NCBI RefSeq assembly: GCF_003335505.1
Contig: NZ_QPEX01000028.1
Span: 62,001 to 126,000, forward strand
DNA: 64,000 nucleotides
Reading direction: 5' to 3'
Source: Bremerella cremea
Lineage (GTDB): Bacteria > Planctomycetota > Planctomycetia > Pirellulales > Pirellulaceae
Shown here in pieces: positions 7,480-18,300 of this stretch (the first letter of the stretch is position 1; the number at the start of each line of letters is the position of its first letter). The notes under the pieces are model-generated. The model searched no databases. It worked only from the letters and a program-made list of their open reading frames with translations, and was not told the origin of the DNA. A program made the position numbers and the translations under genes.

Positions 7480-9549
7480 CTAGGTTCCCTGGTCCATGCT
7501 TCCTGAAGAAGGGGGAATATCGTCGGCGTTGATCTCTTTGGGCGTTCCGGTCCGTTTGGTTTCAGTTCCGGGAACGATGCGTGGGCCGTCGGAGGTTTCT
7601 TCGATTACCCGCTTGAGCTCGTCGGCGTCGACTACTTCCAGCTCCATCAAACGCTCTGAGAGGGCTACGAGGGCGGACCGTCGGTCTTCCATCATTCGTT
7701 TGGTGCGAAGCAGTAGTTCGTCGATGATGCGTTTGATTTCCAGATCGATCTCGCGATAGGTTTCTTCGCTGTGCGAGCGGGCTCGTTCTTCCGATTGCTC
7801 GGGAATGAACGCCGACCGGCCACTGGCTCGGTAATTGACGCGTCCCAGGCGGCTCATGCCGAAATCGGTGACCATGCTCCGGGCGATCTCGGTAGCCCGT
7901 TCCAAGTCGTTTTGAGCTCCGGTTGAGATCTCTTCGTAGACCATCTCTTCCGCCAGAGTACCGGCTAACAGAACTTGGATACGGCTTTCTAGTTCGCTTT
8001 GCGTCATCAGGAAGCGATCTTCCGTGGGACGCTGCATGGTGTAGCCGAGCGCGGCCATGCCGCGGGGGATGATCGATACCTTATGGACTGGGTCGGTGTT
8101 CGGCAAGCAGTAGGCGACCAGGGCGTGGCCGCTTTCGTGGTAGGCGACCCGCAGTTTTTCGTCCTGGTGCATGACGCGTTGCTTCTTTTCCAGCCCTGCG
8201 GTGACGCGTTCGACCCCTTCGTCGAACTCTTCCATGCCGACCGCCACTTTGCCTTTGCGAGCCGCCAAGAGGGCCGCTTCGTTAACGAGGTTAGCTAGAT
8301 CGGCTCCGGAAAAGCCGGTGGTGATCGCAGCAACCCCTTTCAGGTTCACCGTGTCGTCTAGTTTGACGTTACGGACGTGAACGCGCAGGATGTCTTCGCG
8401 ACCGCCAGCATCGGGCCGATCGACCAGCACCTGGCGATCGAATCGACCTGGGCGAAGGAGAGCCGGGTCGAGCATTTCTGGCCGGTTGGTTGCGGCGATC
8501 AGGATGATGCCGGTATTCGCTTCAAAGCCATCCATTTCAACCAGCAAGGCGTTGAGCGTTTGCTCGCGTTCGTCGTGCCCGCCAACAAGGCCCGCTCCGC
8601 GCGTTTTGCCGAGGGCGTCAAGCTCGTCGATGAAGATGATACAAGGACTTTTTGCGGCGGCTTGTTGAAACAGATCACGTACGCGAGCCGCTCCAACACC
8701 AACAAACATTTCCACGAAGTCAGAACCGCTCATGCTGAAGAAGGAGACGCCTGCTTCGCCCGCGATAGCTTTGGCCAGCAACGTTTTACCGGTTCCTGGA
8801 GGGCCCACCAGCAGAACGCCTTTGGGAATACGGCCACCGAGTTCCTGGTACTTTTCTGGCGAACGCAGGAAGTCGACGATTTCTTTCACCTCGTCGATGG
8901 CTTCCTCGATCCCGGCTACATCTTCAAAAGAGATGTTTAAATCGTCCTGCATGTGGAGTTTGCCACGGCTACGGCCAAAGGCGATTGCGCTGCCCGTGCC
9001 GCCAATGCGCCGAATCATCATATAGCAGAACAAAACCCCCAGGGCGATTACCAAGAGCATGCCACCGTAGATCTCGAAGAAATTGGGAGGGCCGACCGCT
9101 TTGTAGTCGGTAAAGCCCTTCTCATCGAGCATGTTTTGGATTTTGCCTGCAGCATTCTCGCTGCGAACCAAATAGGTGACGACGGTTTGGTCATTGGTAG
9201 TCGCTTTGGAAGGGTCTGCCGAGTCGGCATCGTAGCGATCGACCTTACCGGTAACCGATGCCGGACCGATTTCCACGTCGCGTAAGTTGCTGTATTGGAT
9301 CTTGGAAACTTTGTCGTCGCTCCCTTTGCGGCTAACGGTGGTGCTGCCGGTGAATTCCCCCTTGGCGTCCTTTTCCATCGCCGCGATCAGGTTTTCCAGC
9401 TCTGGCTGAGACAGTTCATCTGAGGTGGGGCGCATCAGATAAAGCACGGCCAGGAAAATGGCGACGCCAGCGAGGACGACATACCACAAATTACCGCCGT
9501 TGCTGTTTTTGTCGGGGCGTCGTTTGGGCGATTCGTCGTTGTTTTCCAT
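7480..9549 (-). CDS. ftsH: ATP-dependent zinc metalloprotease FtsH
   Basis: 689 residues, a membrane AAA+ protease that extracts and degrades membrane and regulatory proteins. Domains: N-terminal TM helix ([19 protein letters not shown]), a short extracytoplasmic domain, second TM ([18 protein letters not shown]). Then the AAA+ module with Walker A GPPGTGKT near residue 250, Walker [10 protein letters not shown], the pore FVEMFVGVG and the second region of homology [19 protein letters not shown]. The zinc site HESGH is near residue 470, and the third ligand lies in the following helical domain ([20 protein letters not shown]). The polar N-terminal tail is cytoplasmic. All catalytic residues are intact. 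Monocistronic, with its own terminator. Confidence 0.98.
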   Translation of the reverse strand: MENNDESPKRRPDKNSNGGNLWYVVLAGVAIFLAVLYLMRPTSDELSQPELENLIAAMEKDAKGEFTGSTTVSRKGSDDKVSKIQYSNLRDVEIGPASVTGKVDRYDADSADPSKATTNDQTVVTYLVRSENAAGKIQNMLDEKGFTDYKAVGPPNFFEIYGGMLLVIALGVLFCYMMIRRIGGTGSAIAFGRSRGKLHMQDDLNISFEDVAGIEEAIDEVKEIVDFLRSPEKYQELGGRIPKGVLLVGPPGTGKTLLAKAIAGEAGVSFFSMSGSDFVEMFVGVGAARVRDLFQQAAAKSPCIIFIDELDALGKTRGAGLVGGHDEREQTLNALLVEMDGFEANTGIILIAATNRPEMLDPALLRPGRFDRQVLVDRPDAGGREDILRVHVRNVKLDDTVNLKGVAAITTGFSGADLANLVNEAALLAARKGKVAVGMEEFDEGVERVTAGLEKKQRVMHQDEKLRVAYHESGHALVAYCLPNTDPVHKVSIIPRGMAALGYTMQRPTEDRFLMTQSELESRIQVLLAGTLAEEMVYEEISTGAQNDLERATEIARSMVTDFGMSRLGRVNYRASGRSAFIPEQSEERARSHSEETYREIDLEIKRIIDELLLRTKRMMEDRRSALVALSERLMELEVVDADELKRVIEETSDGPRIVPGTETKRTGTPKEINADDIPPSSGSMDQGT

Positions 9550-10037
9550 GTTCTTCCGCTTTGATTTCTTCGCAAATATAAAGGGAGACGAGCTTCCACT
9601 AGAGAGACCAGGGCACCCGACGAATATTCATCGTATACCGGCAAGTGGCTTACGCCTATCTTTGCCAGCTGGCAAAAACGGGCAAGCTGCTAGCTCGTTG
9701 GCCGGAGGATGCGGTCTGAGCCGATTTTGCGGACTTTCTACGAGAAATCGCAACGGTTGTCCCCATTTCGGCTGGTCTGAGTGGCATCTTACCAGCTTCT
9801 GGTCAGTAAACAGGACTCTCAGGATGTTGATTCATGGTCTAGGGGGACATTTAACACGTGAACTTAGTTCTTAAATCGCTATATTGTACAAAGCTCATCC
9901 CCCAGCATCAGATGTACCCCACCGCCCCATTTTGCTTTAACCGGGGTTCAATATTAAGGAGATGCGCCCGTTAATTCGGCGATGGAACTGCCGGCGCGTG
10001 TTATTTAAGTCACTAGGTTTTGTCGTTAGGTTCCGTG
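9550..10037. other. intergenic region between ftsH and the caspase-like gene
   Basis: 488 bp with only shadow frames. It must hold the ftsH promoter (minus) and the promoter of the secreted peptidase (plus), but no clear -35/-10 pair stands out by eye and I see no repeat. Confidence 0.4.
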
Positions 10038-11708
10038 ATGCGTCGTCATTTTCTCAGCTTTTGGGGTGTTTTAGGGCTGTTGGCTGTGGTTAATCCGCTT
10101 GCGGCGGACGATCACTTTCTGACTATTGGTGGGGGGCCTGCGCCAGACAGTAATCAGGTTTCGCTGGAGAACAACGTTCTTTATTTCCAGCGGACACTCT
10201 CGCAATTAGAACGAGATACGGACGAACACGTGATTTTGTTTGCCGATGGCGAGAAGCCAGAGGCTGACTTGCAGTTTCAAAATCCGGAACGCGGTCCGGA
10301 AGATTTACATCGGTTGCTAGCAGAAATTGTCGGCCCAGCTAATGGGATTCGGTTCGACTACCGCAGCAGCACAGTACCTGGGGTTCAAGGGGCAGCCGAT
10401 CCAGACACAATCAAACGAACGCTGGGGGATCTTTCTCAGCGTCTCAAGTCGGATGACCGCTTGATTCTTTACTTTACCGGTCATGGCGGGCGCGAGAGGC
10501 CAGAGAGATCTTCGCGTGGGCGGCGTCCTACCGCAGCGATTGCCGCAGACGAGGAGAAGCCGACCGAGAAGTCCGCTGAAGATAAGGACGAGCAAGAATC
10601 GGACCACGAAGACTCGAACGACGCGGCCGCCCCTGAAAAAGAAAATCGCTCGGAAGAGGCATCCCCGTCGAACGAACGTCGTTCTAAACGTCCTGGCTAT
10701 ACGGGAAATCACACGCATCTGTGGGATCACAAGACGATGACGGTGACGGCCTGGACGGAGATGCTAGATGAATTGCCGCAGGATATGCCGGTGGTCGCCG
10801 TCATGGTGCAATGTTACAGCGGTGGCTTTGGCAACTTGATCTTTCAGGGAGGCGATCCGAAGAACGGTATGTCGAGCCATCCACGTTGCGGGTTCTTTTC
10901 GACGGTGCCTGATCGTGTTGCTGCTGGTTGCACGCCCAATATCAACCAAGCCGAGTACCGCGAATACTCTTCCTACTTTTGGGAAGCGCTGAGTGGTGTC
11001 TCGCGAACAGGGGAAACGGTTCACACGCCTGATTTTGATGGGGATGGCCAAACATCGTTGTTAGAGGCCCATGCGTATACCGTTTTGCACGCCGACACGA
11101 TTGATATTCCGACCCGAACTTCCGATTTCTTTCTGCGAGAGTACTCTGCCACGACGGGTAAGGAAGAGTTGCTGACGATTCACGCGCCCATTGAAGTCTT
11201 GCTGGCAACTGCCGATCCGTGCGAACGAGCGGTTATTGAAGGGTTGAGTGATAAGTTTGAACTCAGCGGGGGCGCTCGTGGTAAAGAAGTCGAGGAGCTG
11301 ATTCGCGCGAAGCAAAAAGAGAAGCGGGAAGTCGATGGCGAAGTCCGCAAGCAGCAGCAAACGGTAGGTCGCAAGCGCAGTGAGATCAAATCGGCGTTGA
11401 AAAAGCGATGGCCAGAAATGGCAAACCCCTGGCATCCACGCGTGACGCACTTGTTAACGCAGGAAGCCGACACGCTGCGCGCGATGATTCTTGAGCATGA
11501 ATCGTACGAAGGGCTGAAGCAAGCGGCCGAAGCGTTGGCAGAGGCTCATGCGAAGCAGGAACAGTTGGAGTTGGAAATCGTCAAGCTGGAACGCCTCAAG
11601 TTTTGGCTCGAACGACGAGCACTTGCGCTGAACCTGCCTAGACTGGCCGACGAGAAAACTCAGCAACAATTTGTGGGACTGGTTCGCCTCGAATCGCAAC
11701 CGCTATAG
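10038..11708 (+). CDS. secreted caspase-fold (clan CD) cysteine peptidase-like protein
   Basis: 556 residues from ATG 10038. MRRHFLSFWGVLGLLAVVNPLAAD is a signal peptide. The clan CD dyad is visible: His149 in LILYFTGHGG and Cys259 in VVAVMVQCYSGGF, each after a hydrophobic strand as in caspases, legumains and gingipains. Between the two lies an insert of about 70 residues, highly acidic and Lys-rich, that looks disordered. PDFDGDGQTSLLEA near residue 340 resembles an EF-hand or dockerin calcium loop. The last 150 residues are charged coiled coil. Secreted or periplasmic by its signal. Processing of partner proteins is inference; no substrate gene is adjacent. Confidence 0.75.
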   Translation: MRRHFLSFWGVLGLLAVVNPLAADDHFLTIGGGPAPDSNQVSLENNVLYFQRTLSQLERDTDEHVILFADGEKPEADLQFQNPERGPEDLHRLLAEIVGPANGIRFDYRSSTVPGVQGAADPDTIKRTLGDLSQRLKSDDRLILYFTGHGGRERPERSSRGRRPTAAIAADEEKPTEKSAEDKDEQESDHEDSNDAAAPEKENRSEEASPSNERRSKRPGYTGNHTHLWDHKTMTVTAWTEMLDELPQDMPVVAVMVQCYSGGFGNLIFQGGDPKNGMSSHPRCGFFSTVPDRVAAGCTPNINQAEYREYSSYFWEALSGVSRTGETVHTPDFDGDGQTSLLEAHAYTVLHADTIDIPTRTSDFFLREYSATTGKEELLTIHAPIEVLLATADPCERAVIEGLSDKFELSGGARGKEVEELIRAKQKEKREVDGEVRKQQQTVGRKRSEIKSALKKRWPEMANPWHPRVTHLLTQEADTLRAMILEHESYEGLKQAAEALAEAHAKQEQLELEIVKLERLKFWLERRALALNLPRLADEKTQQQFVGLVRLESQPL

Positions 11709-11727
11709 AAGCGCTCCTGGCATCTCG

Positions 11728-12927
11728 TTACGGCGCGTTGTCATTCCGTCGATTCTTACGGCGGAATTGACTGGGAACATCTCCCATGGTTCGTTTGAAG
11801 CTGCGAATGAACGATTCGGTGTGATTGAATCCGCAACGGAGGGCTATCTCAGGGATCGCCAGGTCGGTATCACGCAGCAGCACGGCGGCTCGTTCTAGGC
11901 GAACGCGTCGCAAGATAACCGCCGGCGAGCGGCCCACCGACCGCTCGAAGCGGTTTTCTAAGACTCGACGGGAAACGTTTAACGCTCGTTCGACATCGTG
12001 AATTTGGATCGGTTCGCCGGCATTGTCACGAATGAACTTGATGGCGTCGGCGACAATTTCATCTTGAAAGCCGCTGGCATCGGATGAGCGGCGCGCGAAC
12101 ACGCCTCGTGGTGGAATTTCGATGGGCTGCTGCGGAGCTGGCTGACCTTGGATCATTCGGTCGAGCAGTTCGGCCGCCCGATATCCGACCGTGCGGCCTG
12201 CTTGGTCGAGACTGGAAAGCTCGACCGGAGCGAGCGCGGACATGAGCGAGTCGTCCTCGATGCACAGAATCGCCACGTCATCCGGGACTTCGATGGTGGC
12301 GTTGGCGCATTGGGTCATGACCATTCGACCGACAATCGCACTCCAGGTGATCACTCCCACCGGTTTCGGTAGGTCCATCAGCCAGCGTCGCAGGCCAAGT
12401 TCATTCGAGCGAATTCCATGTTCACGAAGCTTTTCATCGCGGGGGCGATAGGCGAAGACGTGCAGTTGGGCTTCGTCTTGGGCCAGCGTCTGGCGAATGG
12501 TTTCTTCCATGACGTTGCTATATCGCATGTGCGGGGCCGGGCCGATATAGGCGACGTTGCGATAGCCACGATCTAAGAAGTGGCTAGCCGCCATTCTGGC
12601 ACAAGCCCTTTGGTCGGAAACGACACACGGAAAACGTGGCGAATGATCTCGCATCCACGAGACGTTTACGCAGGGTAACTGTCGACGAGAGATGCTGCGG
12701 ACCAGACTCGCATTGGTCAAGCGGCCAATCACCCCATGGCCGCGCCAATCGGGCGGCAGTTGTAGCACATCCCAGAAACCGTGCGGCTCGATAAAACAGT
12801 CCCATCCCCCCTGCTCTGCTGCATAATCGGCGACCCCCCGCAAGACTTCGCGACTCCACTCGGTTGCCGTCTGTACGATCAAAGCAATGGAGCGCCGGGC
12901 AGGGACGCCTAACAGAGAGGTGCTCAT
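11728..12927 (-). CDS. XylR-type AraC-family transcriptional regulator
   Basis: 399 residues. The N-terminal two-thirds is a LacI/periplasmic-binding-type sensor (SIALIVQTATEWSREVLRGV at the start, GVITWSAIVGRMV and DVAILCIEDDSLMSALAPVELSSLDQ later), and the C-terminus carries two AraC helix-turn-helix units (IQIHDVERALNVSRRVLENRFE and LAIPEIALRCGFNHTESFIRSFKRTMG). This arrangement is that of E. coli XylR, a sugar-responsive activator. The frame begins with TTG 12930; ATG 12927 is preferred. No sugar-catabolic genes are next to it, so the effector and targets are unknown. It is convergent with the peptidase gene, 19 bp apart. Confidence 0.85.
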   Translation of the reverse strand: MSTSLLGVPARRSIALIVQTATEWSREVLRGVADYAAEQGGWDCFIEPHGFWDVLQLPPDWRGHGVIGRLTNASLVRSISRRQLPCVNVSWMRDHSPRFPCVVSDQRACARMAASHFLDRGYRNVAYIGPAPHMRYSNVMEETIRQTLAQDEAQLHVFAYRPRDEKLREHGIRSNELGLRRWLMDLPKPVGVITWSAIVGRMVMTQCANATIEVPDDVAILCIEDDSLMSALAPVELSSLDQAGRTVGYRAAELLDRMIQGQPAPQQPIEIPPRGVFARRSSDASGFQDEIVADAIKFIRDNAGEPIQIHDVERALNVSRRVLENRFERSVGRSPAVILRRVRLERAAVLLRDTDLAIPEIALRCGFNHTESFIRSFKRTMGDVPSQFRRKNRRNDNAP

Positions 12928-13221
12928 CAAATCGCTTTTCTATCGGGGACTCAGGCAGCCAGCAACGCAATCAACGACCGTGCATAAGATCAATATACTC
13001 GCTTGCTTTGCCGTGTCGATCTGCTACGCATACCTCTTTGATGACATTCGCCGGATCTTGATCTTGTTGTTGAGGTCTGCGCCACCAATCCAATAGGGGC
13101 GACCAACGTAAGCCCCGGATTCGTGGCAAGTTGGCCCATAGTCAAGTTGGATTACAGGCGCAGGCGTCAATAATCCTGCCCGGCTTAAACATGCCCAGCC
13201 AAGTTAAGAAAACGAACCAAC

Positions 13222-14982
13222 CTAACGTACTGGGGGAGCGTTGGGGTTTTGGGTCATTACGTTGTATTGTGGATCGAAGTACCAATACATGCCGCTGGGG
13301 CCTGCCATGTCGAGCAACCATTTTCGTTCGCGAGGCGAGCGGGCTTTTTGCATCAGGGCATAGATGTCGCTGATCACCGATTTGTTGTCGCCGTAGTACG
13401 CGTGGCCTAGCAGGCTCGTATCGATCTTCGTCACGTCGATGGTATCGATCCCGTTGAGGATCAAGATGTTCGCACCGACATCGCCAGCCCGTGGATAACC
13501 GTTGACGGCCCGCGAGGCTTTTAAGGCTAAGTCATTTTGGGAAGCATAAAGTGTGACATGCTGGGACATGCCGGTTAGCTTCGGGGCGATTTCTTCCGTG
13601 AAGACACGGGCATCCACGTCCGGCGCGGCCAAGATGACTTCGTTGAAGACCTTCTGGTTCTGATCGAGATCCGCCGCTAGCGACTCAATTGCAGCCCCAA
13701 AGGCGCGATTGCCCATGCTGTGCGCGATCAGGTGAATCGATTGGGCGCCGCTTTGCTGGTGAACCTTCAGGAGGAAGTCTTTGAGGTGCGAAGCTGTCCA
13801 GAACGAGTTGGAACGATCGGTCACGTAGCCTAGCAGCTCTCCTTGCGAAGGCCAGCTGAAGAAGACCGGGGCACCTTGGAATTCGAGGTCGTGCGCGATC
13901 TGAGCCGTGCGACGGGCTGCGTCTTCGAAGGTGACGTTGTAGCCATGGATGAAGATTAACAAATCGTTATGCGGAGACTCTGCGGCCCGTTGCCGCAGCA
14001 TATCGAAAAATTCCTTCTCTTCTTTCGACTTCACCTCCATCAGCATGACGTGATCTTCAGGCTTCTCTTCGAATTCCCAATGGATTACCGAGGGGGATTC
14101 GAGGGAACCGGTTTGGTGTGACTTGGGAATGCTAACCCTGCACAAACCCAATTGCATCTCGCCTTGTTGTTTGCCGTAGACAATCGATTCGTTCGACAGG
14201 AAACGGTCGAACTTCTGGTACTGCACCCAACCTTCTTGCCCCACGACAACGGCACCAGAAAGAGCTACCAGCAGCGTGAGGCCAGAGATGATGTATTGCT
14301 TGAAACGTGTCAGAACCAACGCCACGGCAATTCCCAGCAGGCCACACGTAACCGCTGGCAAAAGAGCGTGAAATTTATGTGGGAGCACACCGCTGGGCCA
14401 AACCACGGGTGCGCGATCGGTTCCGTAGAAGACCTCGACGACATCGAAAGGATCTTCCGACTTCGATTCCGGCATTTGCTTGGCCAAGGATGATTCCGCC
14501 ATTGGTTGGCTACGAGCAAACTCTGGCGGGGCTTGCATCGCCTCTGGCTGCATCATCTGTGGCGCGAATTGCGGTTGAGCTTGCTGAGCTTTAAGCGGTA
14601 TGGCCTGCGGTTGTTGAAGCTGATTCGGTGCTGGTGCCGCGAGACGCTGTCGTGGTGCCGTGCTTTCCACATTTTGCCGAGCGAATGTGCGTGGTTGATA
14701 CTGTGAAGGGGCGTTTTCTGGTGGGGGGATCTGTCCAGGGGCACTTGGCTGGCCCAGAGGAGCCATTTGGGGTTGCTGCTGAATGGGGATTGGTTGCTCT
14801 GCAGGAACCGGTGGCGTATTTGATTGCGCGACGGTTGCTGGAGAATCGGCTTTGGGTTCCGCTTTTTCAGCCTCTTGGCTACAGCCGGCCAGGAAGGCCA
14901 AAAGAACCATGACAGCCAACAGCCCGCCAGCGAGTGAGGTTTTCGATTGGTGAGCCAAAGATGGTTGGATGCAGCCGTGCAT
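13222..14982 (-). CDS. DUF900-type alpha/beta hydrolase lipoprotein
   Basis: 586 residues. A lipoprotein signal (LLAVMVLLAFLAGC, lipobox LAGC) is followed by about 150 residues rich in Pro, Gln and Ala. Two hydrophobic segments follow (FHALLPAVTCGLLGIAVALVL and IISGLTLLVALSGAVVV), then an alpha/beta hydrolase of the DUF900 family: LLIFIHGYNVTFEDAARRTAQ (oxyanion region), FFSWPSQG, the nucleophile IAHSMGNRA, and PDVDARVF carrying the acid. Family members are esterase-like enzymes of unknown substrate. Here the enzyme is tethered to the cell envelope. It diverges from the giant gene at 15335 across a 352-bp gap. Confidence 0.8.
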   Translation of the reverse strand: MHGCIQPSLAHQSKTSLAGGLLAVMVLLAFLAGCSQEAEKAEPKADSPATVAQSNTPPVPAEQPIPIQQQPQMAPLGQPSAPGQIPPPENAPSQYQPRTFARQNVESTAPRQRLAAPAPNQLQQPQAIPLKAQQAQPQFAPQMMQPEAMQAPPEFARSQPMAESSLAKQMPESKSEDPFDVVEVFYGTDRAPVVWPSGVLPHKFHALLPAVTCGLLGIAVALVLTRFKQYIISGLTLLVALSGAVVVGQEGWVQYQKFDRFLSNESIVYGKQQGEMQLGLCRVSIPKSHQTGSLESPSVIHWEFEEKPEDHVMLMEVKSKEEKEFFDMLRQRAAESPHNDLLIFIHGYNVTFEDAARRTAQIAHDLEFQGAPVFFSWPSQGELLGYVTDRSNSFWTASHLKDFLLKVHQQSGAQSIHLIAHSMGNRAFGAAIESLAADLDQNQKVFNEVILAAPDVDARVFTEEIAPKLTGMSQHVTLYASQNDLALKASRAVNGYPRAGDVGANILILNGIDTIDVTKIDTSLLGHAYYGDNKSVISDIYALMQKARSPRERKWLLDMAGPSGMYWYFDPQYNVMTQNPNAPPVR

Positions 14983-15334
14983 TACCCCAATCCTCTCGTC
15001 GTATTCAAATTAACTGGATGCCGTGTGGCAAAAGAGGGGATGATCGTACTTGGGAAGAAGCCCAGGAGAAAGATCGATTTTTGTGGGAATGCTGGCTCTC
15101 GCCAAAAGGGCGAATGTTTGTGCTAAATAATTGGCAATTTGAGACTTATGGCCTATGACAGAGGTATTGAGGCTTCTGCCGCATGATTTTGAACGTTGAG
15201 CAAAACTTTTCGCCTGCTCGGTTCGTCTTGTTCTTTAGCACGGCTCCGTTCGTTCAATCATTCTGGTATCGGCCAGTGAGATTGAAGCCTAGCCTGGATC
15301 CCCCAACAACCCTTTTCTTTTGCCCCGAGAATGT
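14983..15334. other. divergent promoter region
   Basis: 352 bp between the DUF900 lipoprotein gene (minus) and the giant TPR/macroglobulin gene (plus). AT-rich patches lie around 15120-15210, but no promoter can be assigned with confidence, and no ORF or repeat is supported. Confidence 0.3.
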
Positions 15335-18300
15335 ATGATGTTGGCGCTTGCTCGAACAACGACCTGGATGTTCGTAGTCCCTCTGTTTTTTGCCTCTTTG
15401 GCCTCCGCTGCCGAGGAAAAAGATGTAAATAGCCTGGATGAAACGCTTTATGAGTTGGTCCCGGCTTCGATTCGCGATGCCATGCAAGACCGCGAGTATG
15501 ACACGGCCGTCAAGTTAATCGATGCCCAACTGGCCACCGACGAGGGAGACAAGGAGCAACTTCTTTATATCAAAGGGCGAGCTTTTCACTTCGCGGGAAA
15601 GTATGAAGAAGCAGTCCAGGTCTTTGAAGCACAGCTCAAACGTTTCCCCGATTCCCATTGGGCTCGCAAGGCGAAGTTTGCCATCGGCTTAGCCCATGCT
15701 CGACGGGGCGATTATCGCAGTGCGGAAATTGCTTACCGCGAGCAAGCCACGTATCTCTTGTCACTCGACCGGAAGGAAGAAGTGGCAGATATCTATCTGA
15801 GTTTGGCCAGTGTCGCGTTTACTTGTGGAGAAGAGACGAAAGACCAGCAAGAATACAGCAATGCTCTGCAGTTTTATCAAAAGGCTTTGGAAGTTGGGGC
15901 GAAGCCGAAAACCCAAGACAAAATCAATCTGCAGATTGCTCGCAGCAATAACCACTTGGGGCAGCTTGGGCCGGCGATCAACGTTTATCGAGAGTTGATC
16001 GACGCTAGCACCGATAGCGACATTCGTTTGGTTGCTCGCTATGAACTAGGCGATCTCCTGCTTAAAGCCGGCCAAACAGCGGAAGCTCGTCAGACCTGGG
16101 AAGACCTGCTCGCGCTGCACCAGGGCCAGGGCTCCGAGTTGCTACCCAAGGCGGCGTTTCGTTTAGCCGCGACTTATCACTTTCCAAATCCGCCCACCGA
16201 TCAAGATTTGGAGCTGGGCGTAGCCGCGTTAAAAGCTTATCTCGCCAAGTATCCAGAACACGAAAGTGTTCCCCAAGCTCACTTCCAGTTGGCTCGGGCC
16301 TACTCTAGTCGTGGGCGAGGAGATGACGCTGTGGCGGCGCTCAAGTCATTCCTCCAGATCAAACAATTTGCCGATACCGATGCGTATGCCGACGCTCGCT
16401 TCCTGCTGGGTTCGATCTATGCTCAGCAAAACAAGTTCGACGAGGCTGTCGCGGCGTGGAGTGAATATCTTGCCAAACACCCTACGCATTCTCAGTGGAG
16501 TGAAGCCCAGCAGCAGATAATCAACGCCCAGTACCAAAAGGCAGAGCACGCGTATAACGAGAAAAACTACGAAGAATCGCGGCAACTCTGGCGCGAGTTC
16601 TTACAGCGGTATCCCATTGATTCGCGCGTGCAGCAAATTCAATTTCGCATTGGAAAGAGCTACTACGAAGAGGAGAATTGGAACGAAGCGATTGCCACTT
16701 GGAAACAACTCGCCAGTAAGTTTCCTGGTAGCCGAATCTCGGCGAACGCTCGCTACCAAATTGCCCTCACTACAGAAGAGAAGCTCAACCAACTTGCAGA
16801 CGCCCTCGAACTGTATAAGCAATTAGAGTCGACCGAATTTGCTTCTGCTGCTCAGCGGCGCATCAAGCTGCTTACCGGCGAGCAGTTGGAAGTCGCCACC
16901 TTGCGCAAGTTTCGCTCGAACCAGAAACCTTCCATTCAATTGAAAACAAGGAACTTGGAAAAGGTCATCGTTCAGGTCTATCCGATCGATCTGGAGACCT
17001 ATTTCCGCAAAATGCAGACGACCGGGGGAATCGAGAATCTCGATATCGCCCTGATCGACCCTGCCGAGACTTTTACCTTTGAAGTCCCTGAGTACGAAAA
17101 GTATCGCCTAGATACGAACACGGTTGAAATCCCGATTCATACGCCTGATGGCAGCGACGATGGCAAACTCACCGATGCCGGCGTAGTGGCAGTCACAATC
17201 ACCGGCGAAAAACGCGAAGCCACCACTGTGGCCTTGCAGAGCGACCTGGACATGATTGTGAAAAGCTCGCGGGACGAAGTGTTCGTATACGCTCAGAATA
17301 TGCGAACAAAGAAGCCGTGGAGTGACGTGCGCTTGTTGCTATCCAACGGCAGTGAGGTCTTTGCTGAAGCAGCGACCGGCGATGATGGTGTCTATCGTGC
17401 GAAGCGCGACGAATTGCATGGCTCTGGTGATATTCGTGTGCTGGGGGTTCATGGAGGTCATTCGGCGGCGAACATCGTCGACCTTCGCGGGCTAGAAATG
17501 GCCCGCGGCTTAGAACGCCGTGGCTATCTCTATACCGATCGTCCCGCTTACCGGCCTGGGCAATTGGTTCATTTGCGAGGCATCATTCGGCACGTGCAAG
17601 ACGATCGCTACATCGTTCCGGCAGGCGAAGCGTATCAGCTAGAGGTCGTCGATCCACGTGGCCGCTCGCTGTACGTCGAAGAGGTGAAGCTAAGCGATTT
17701 TGGTTCGGCGGGTGGTTTTCTCGTACTGCCGAGCCAAGCACCGGTCGGGCAATACCAACTGGTGATGAAGTCCTTGAAAAATAAAGAGGACGTGTACCGA
17801 GCTAATTTTCAAGTCGCTGAATTTCAGCTTCCCCGTATCTTTCTGGATATCGAACTGGAGGAAAGCGTTTACTATCGGGGCGAAGTGGTGAAAGGGAAGA
17901 TAGTGGCCAAGTATTACCACGGTGATCCTGTTATTGGCCGCAACGTGCAATATCGGCTCGATGGCAAACAGCTTGAAGCCAAGACCAATCAGCAAGGTGA
18001 AATCTCGTTTGAGATGCCAACCCGCGACTTGCGGGAATCGAAGGTGGTTCAAATTCAGGCCCAAATGCTTGGCGAACAGGCCGCGACCGCCAAAAGCGTT
18101 TTCATCTCGGCGGTTGGCTTTACGATGAACGCAAACGTCGTGCGAGATACCTATCTGGCCGGCGAATCGTTTGATGTGTCGGCCATGGTGAAAGACTTGG
18201 ATGGTGAGCCCCTGGCAACCGACCTAACCCTTTCGGTTCTGCGAATTGCCAACGACAAAGCGAACCATTCGCAAGAAGTGTTGGTTTCCAAACATGATGT

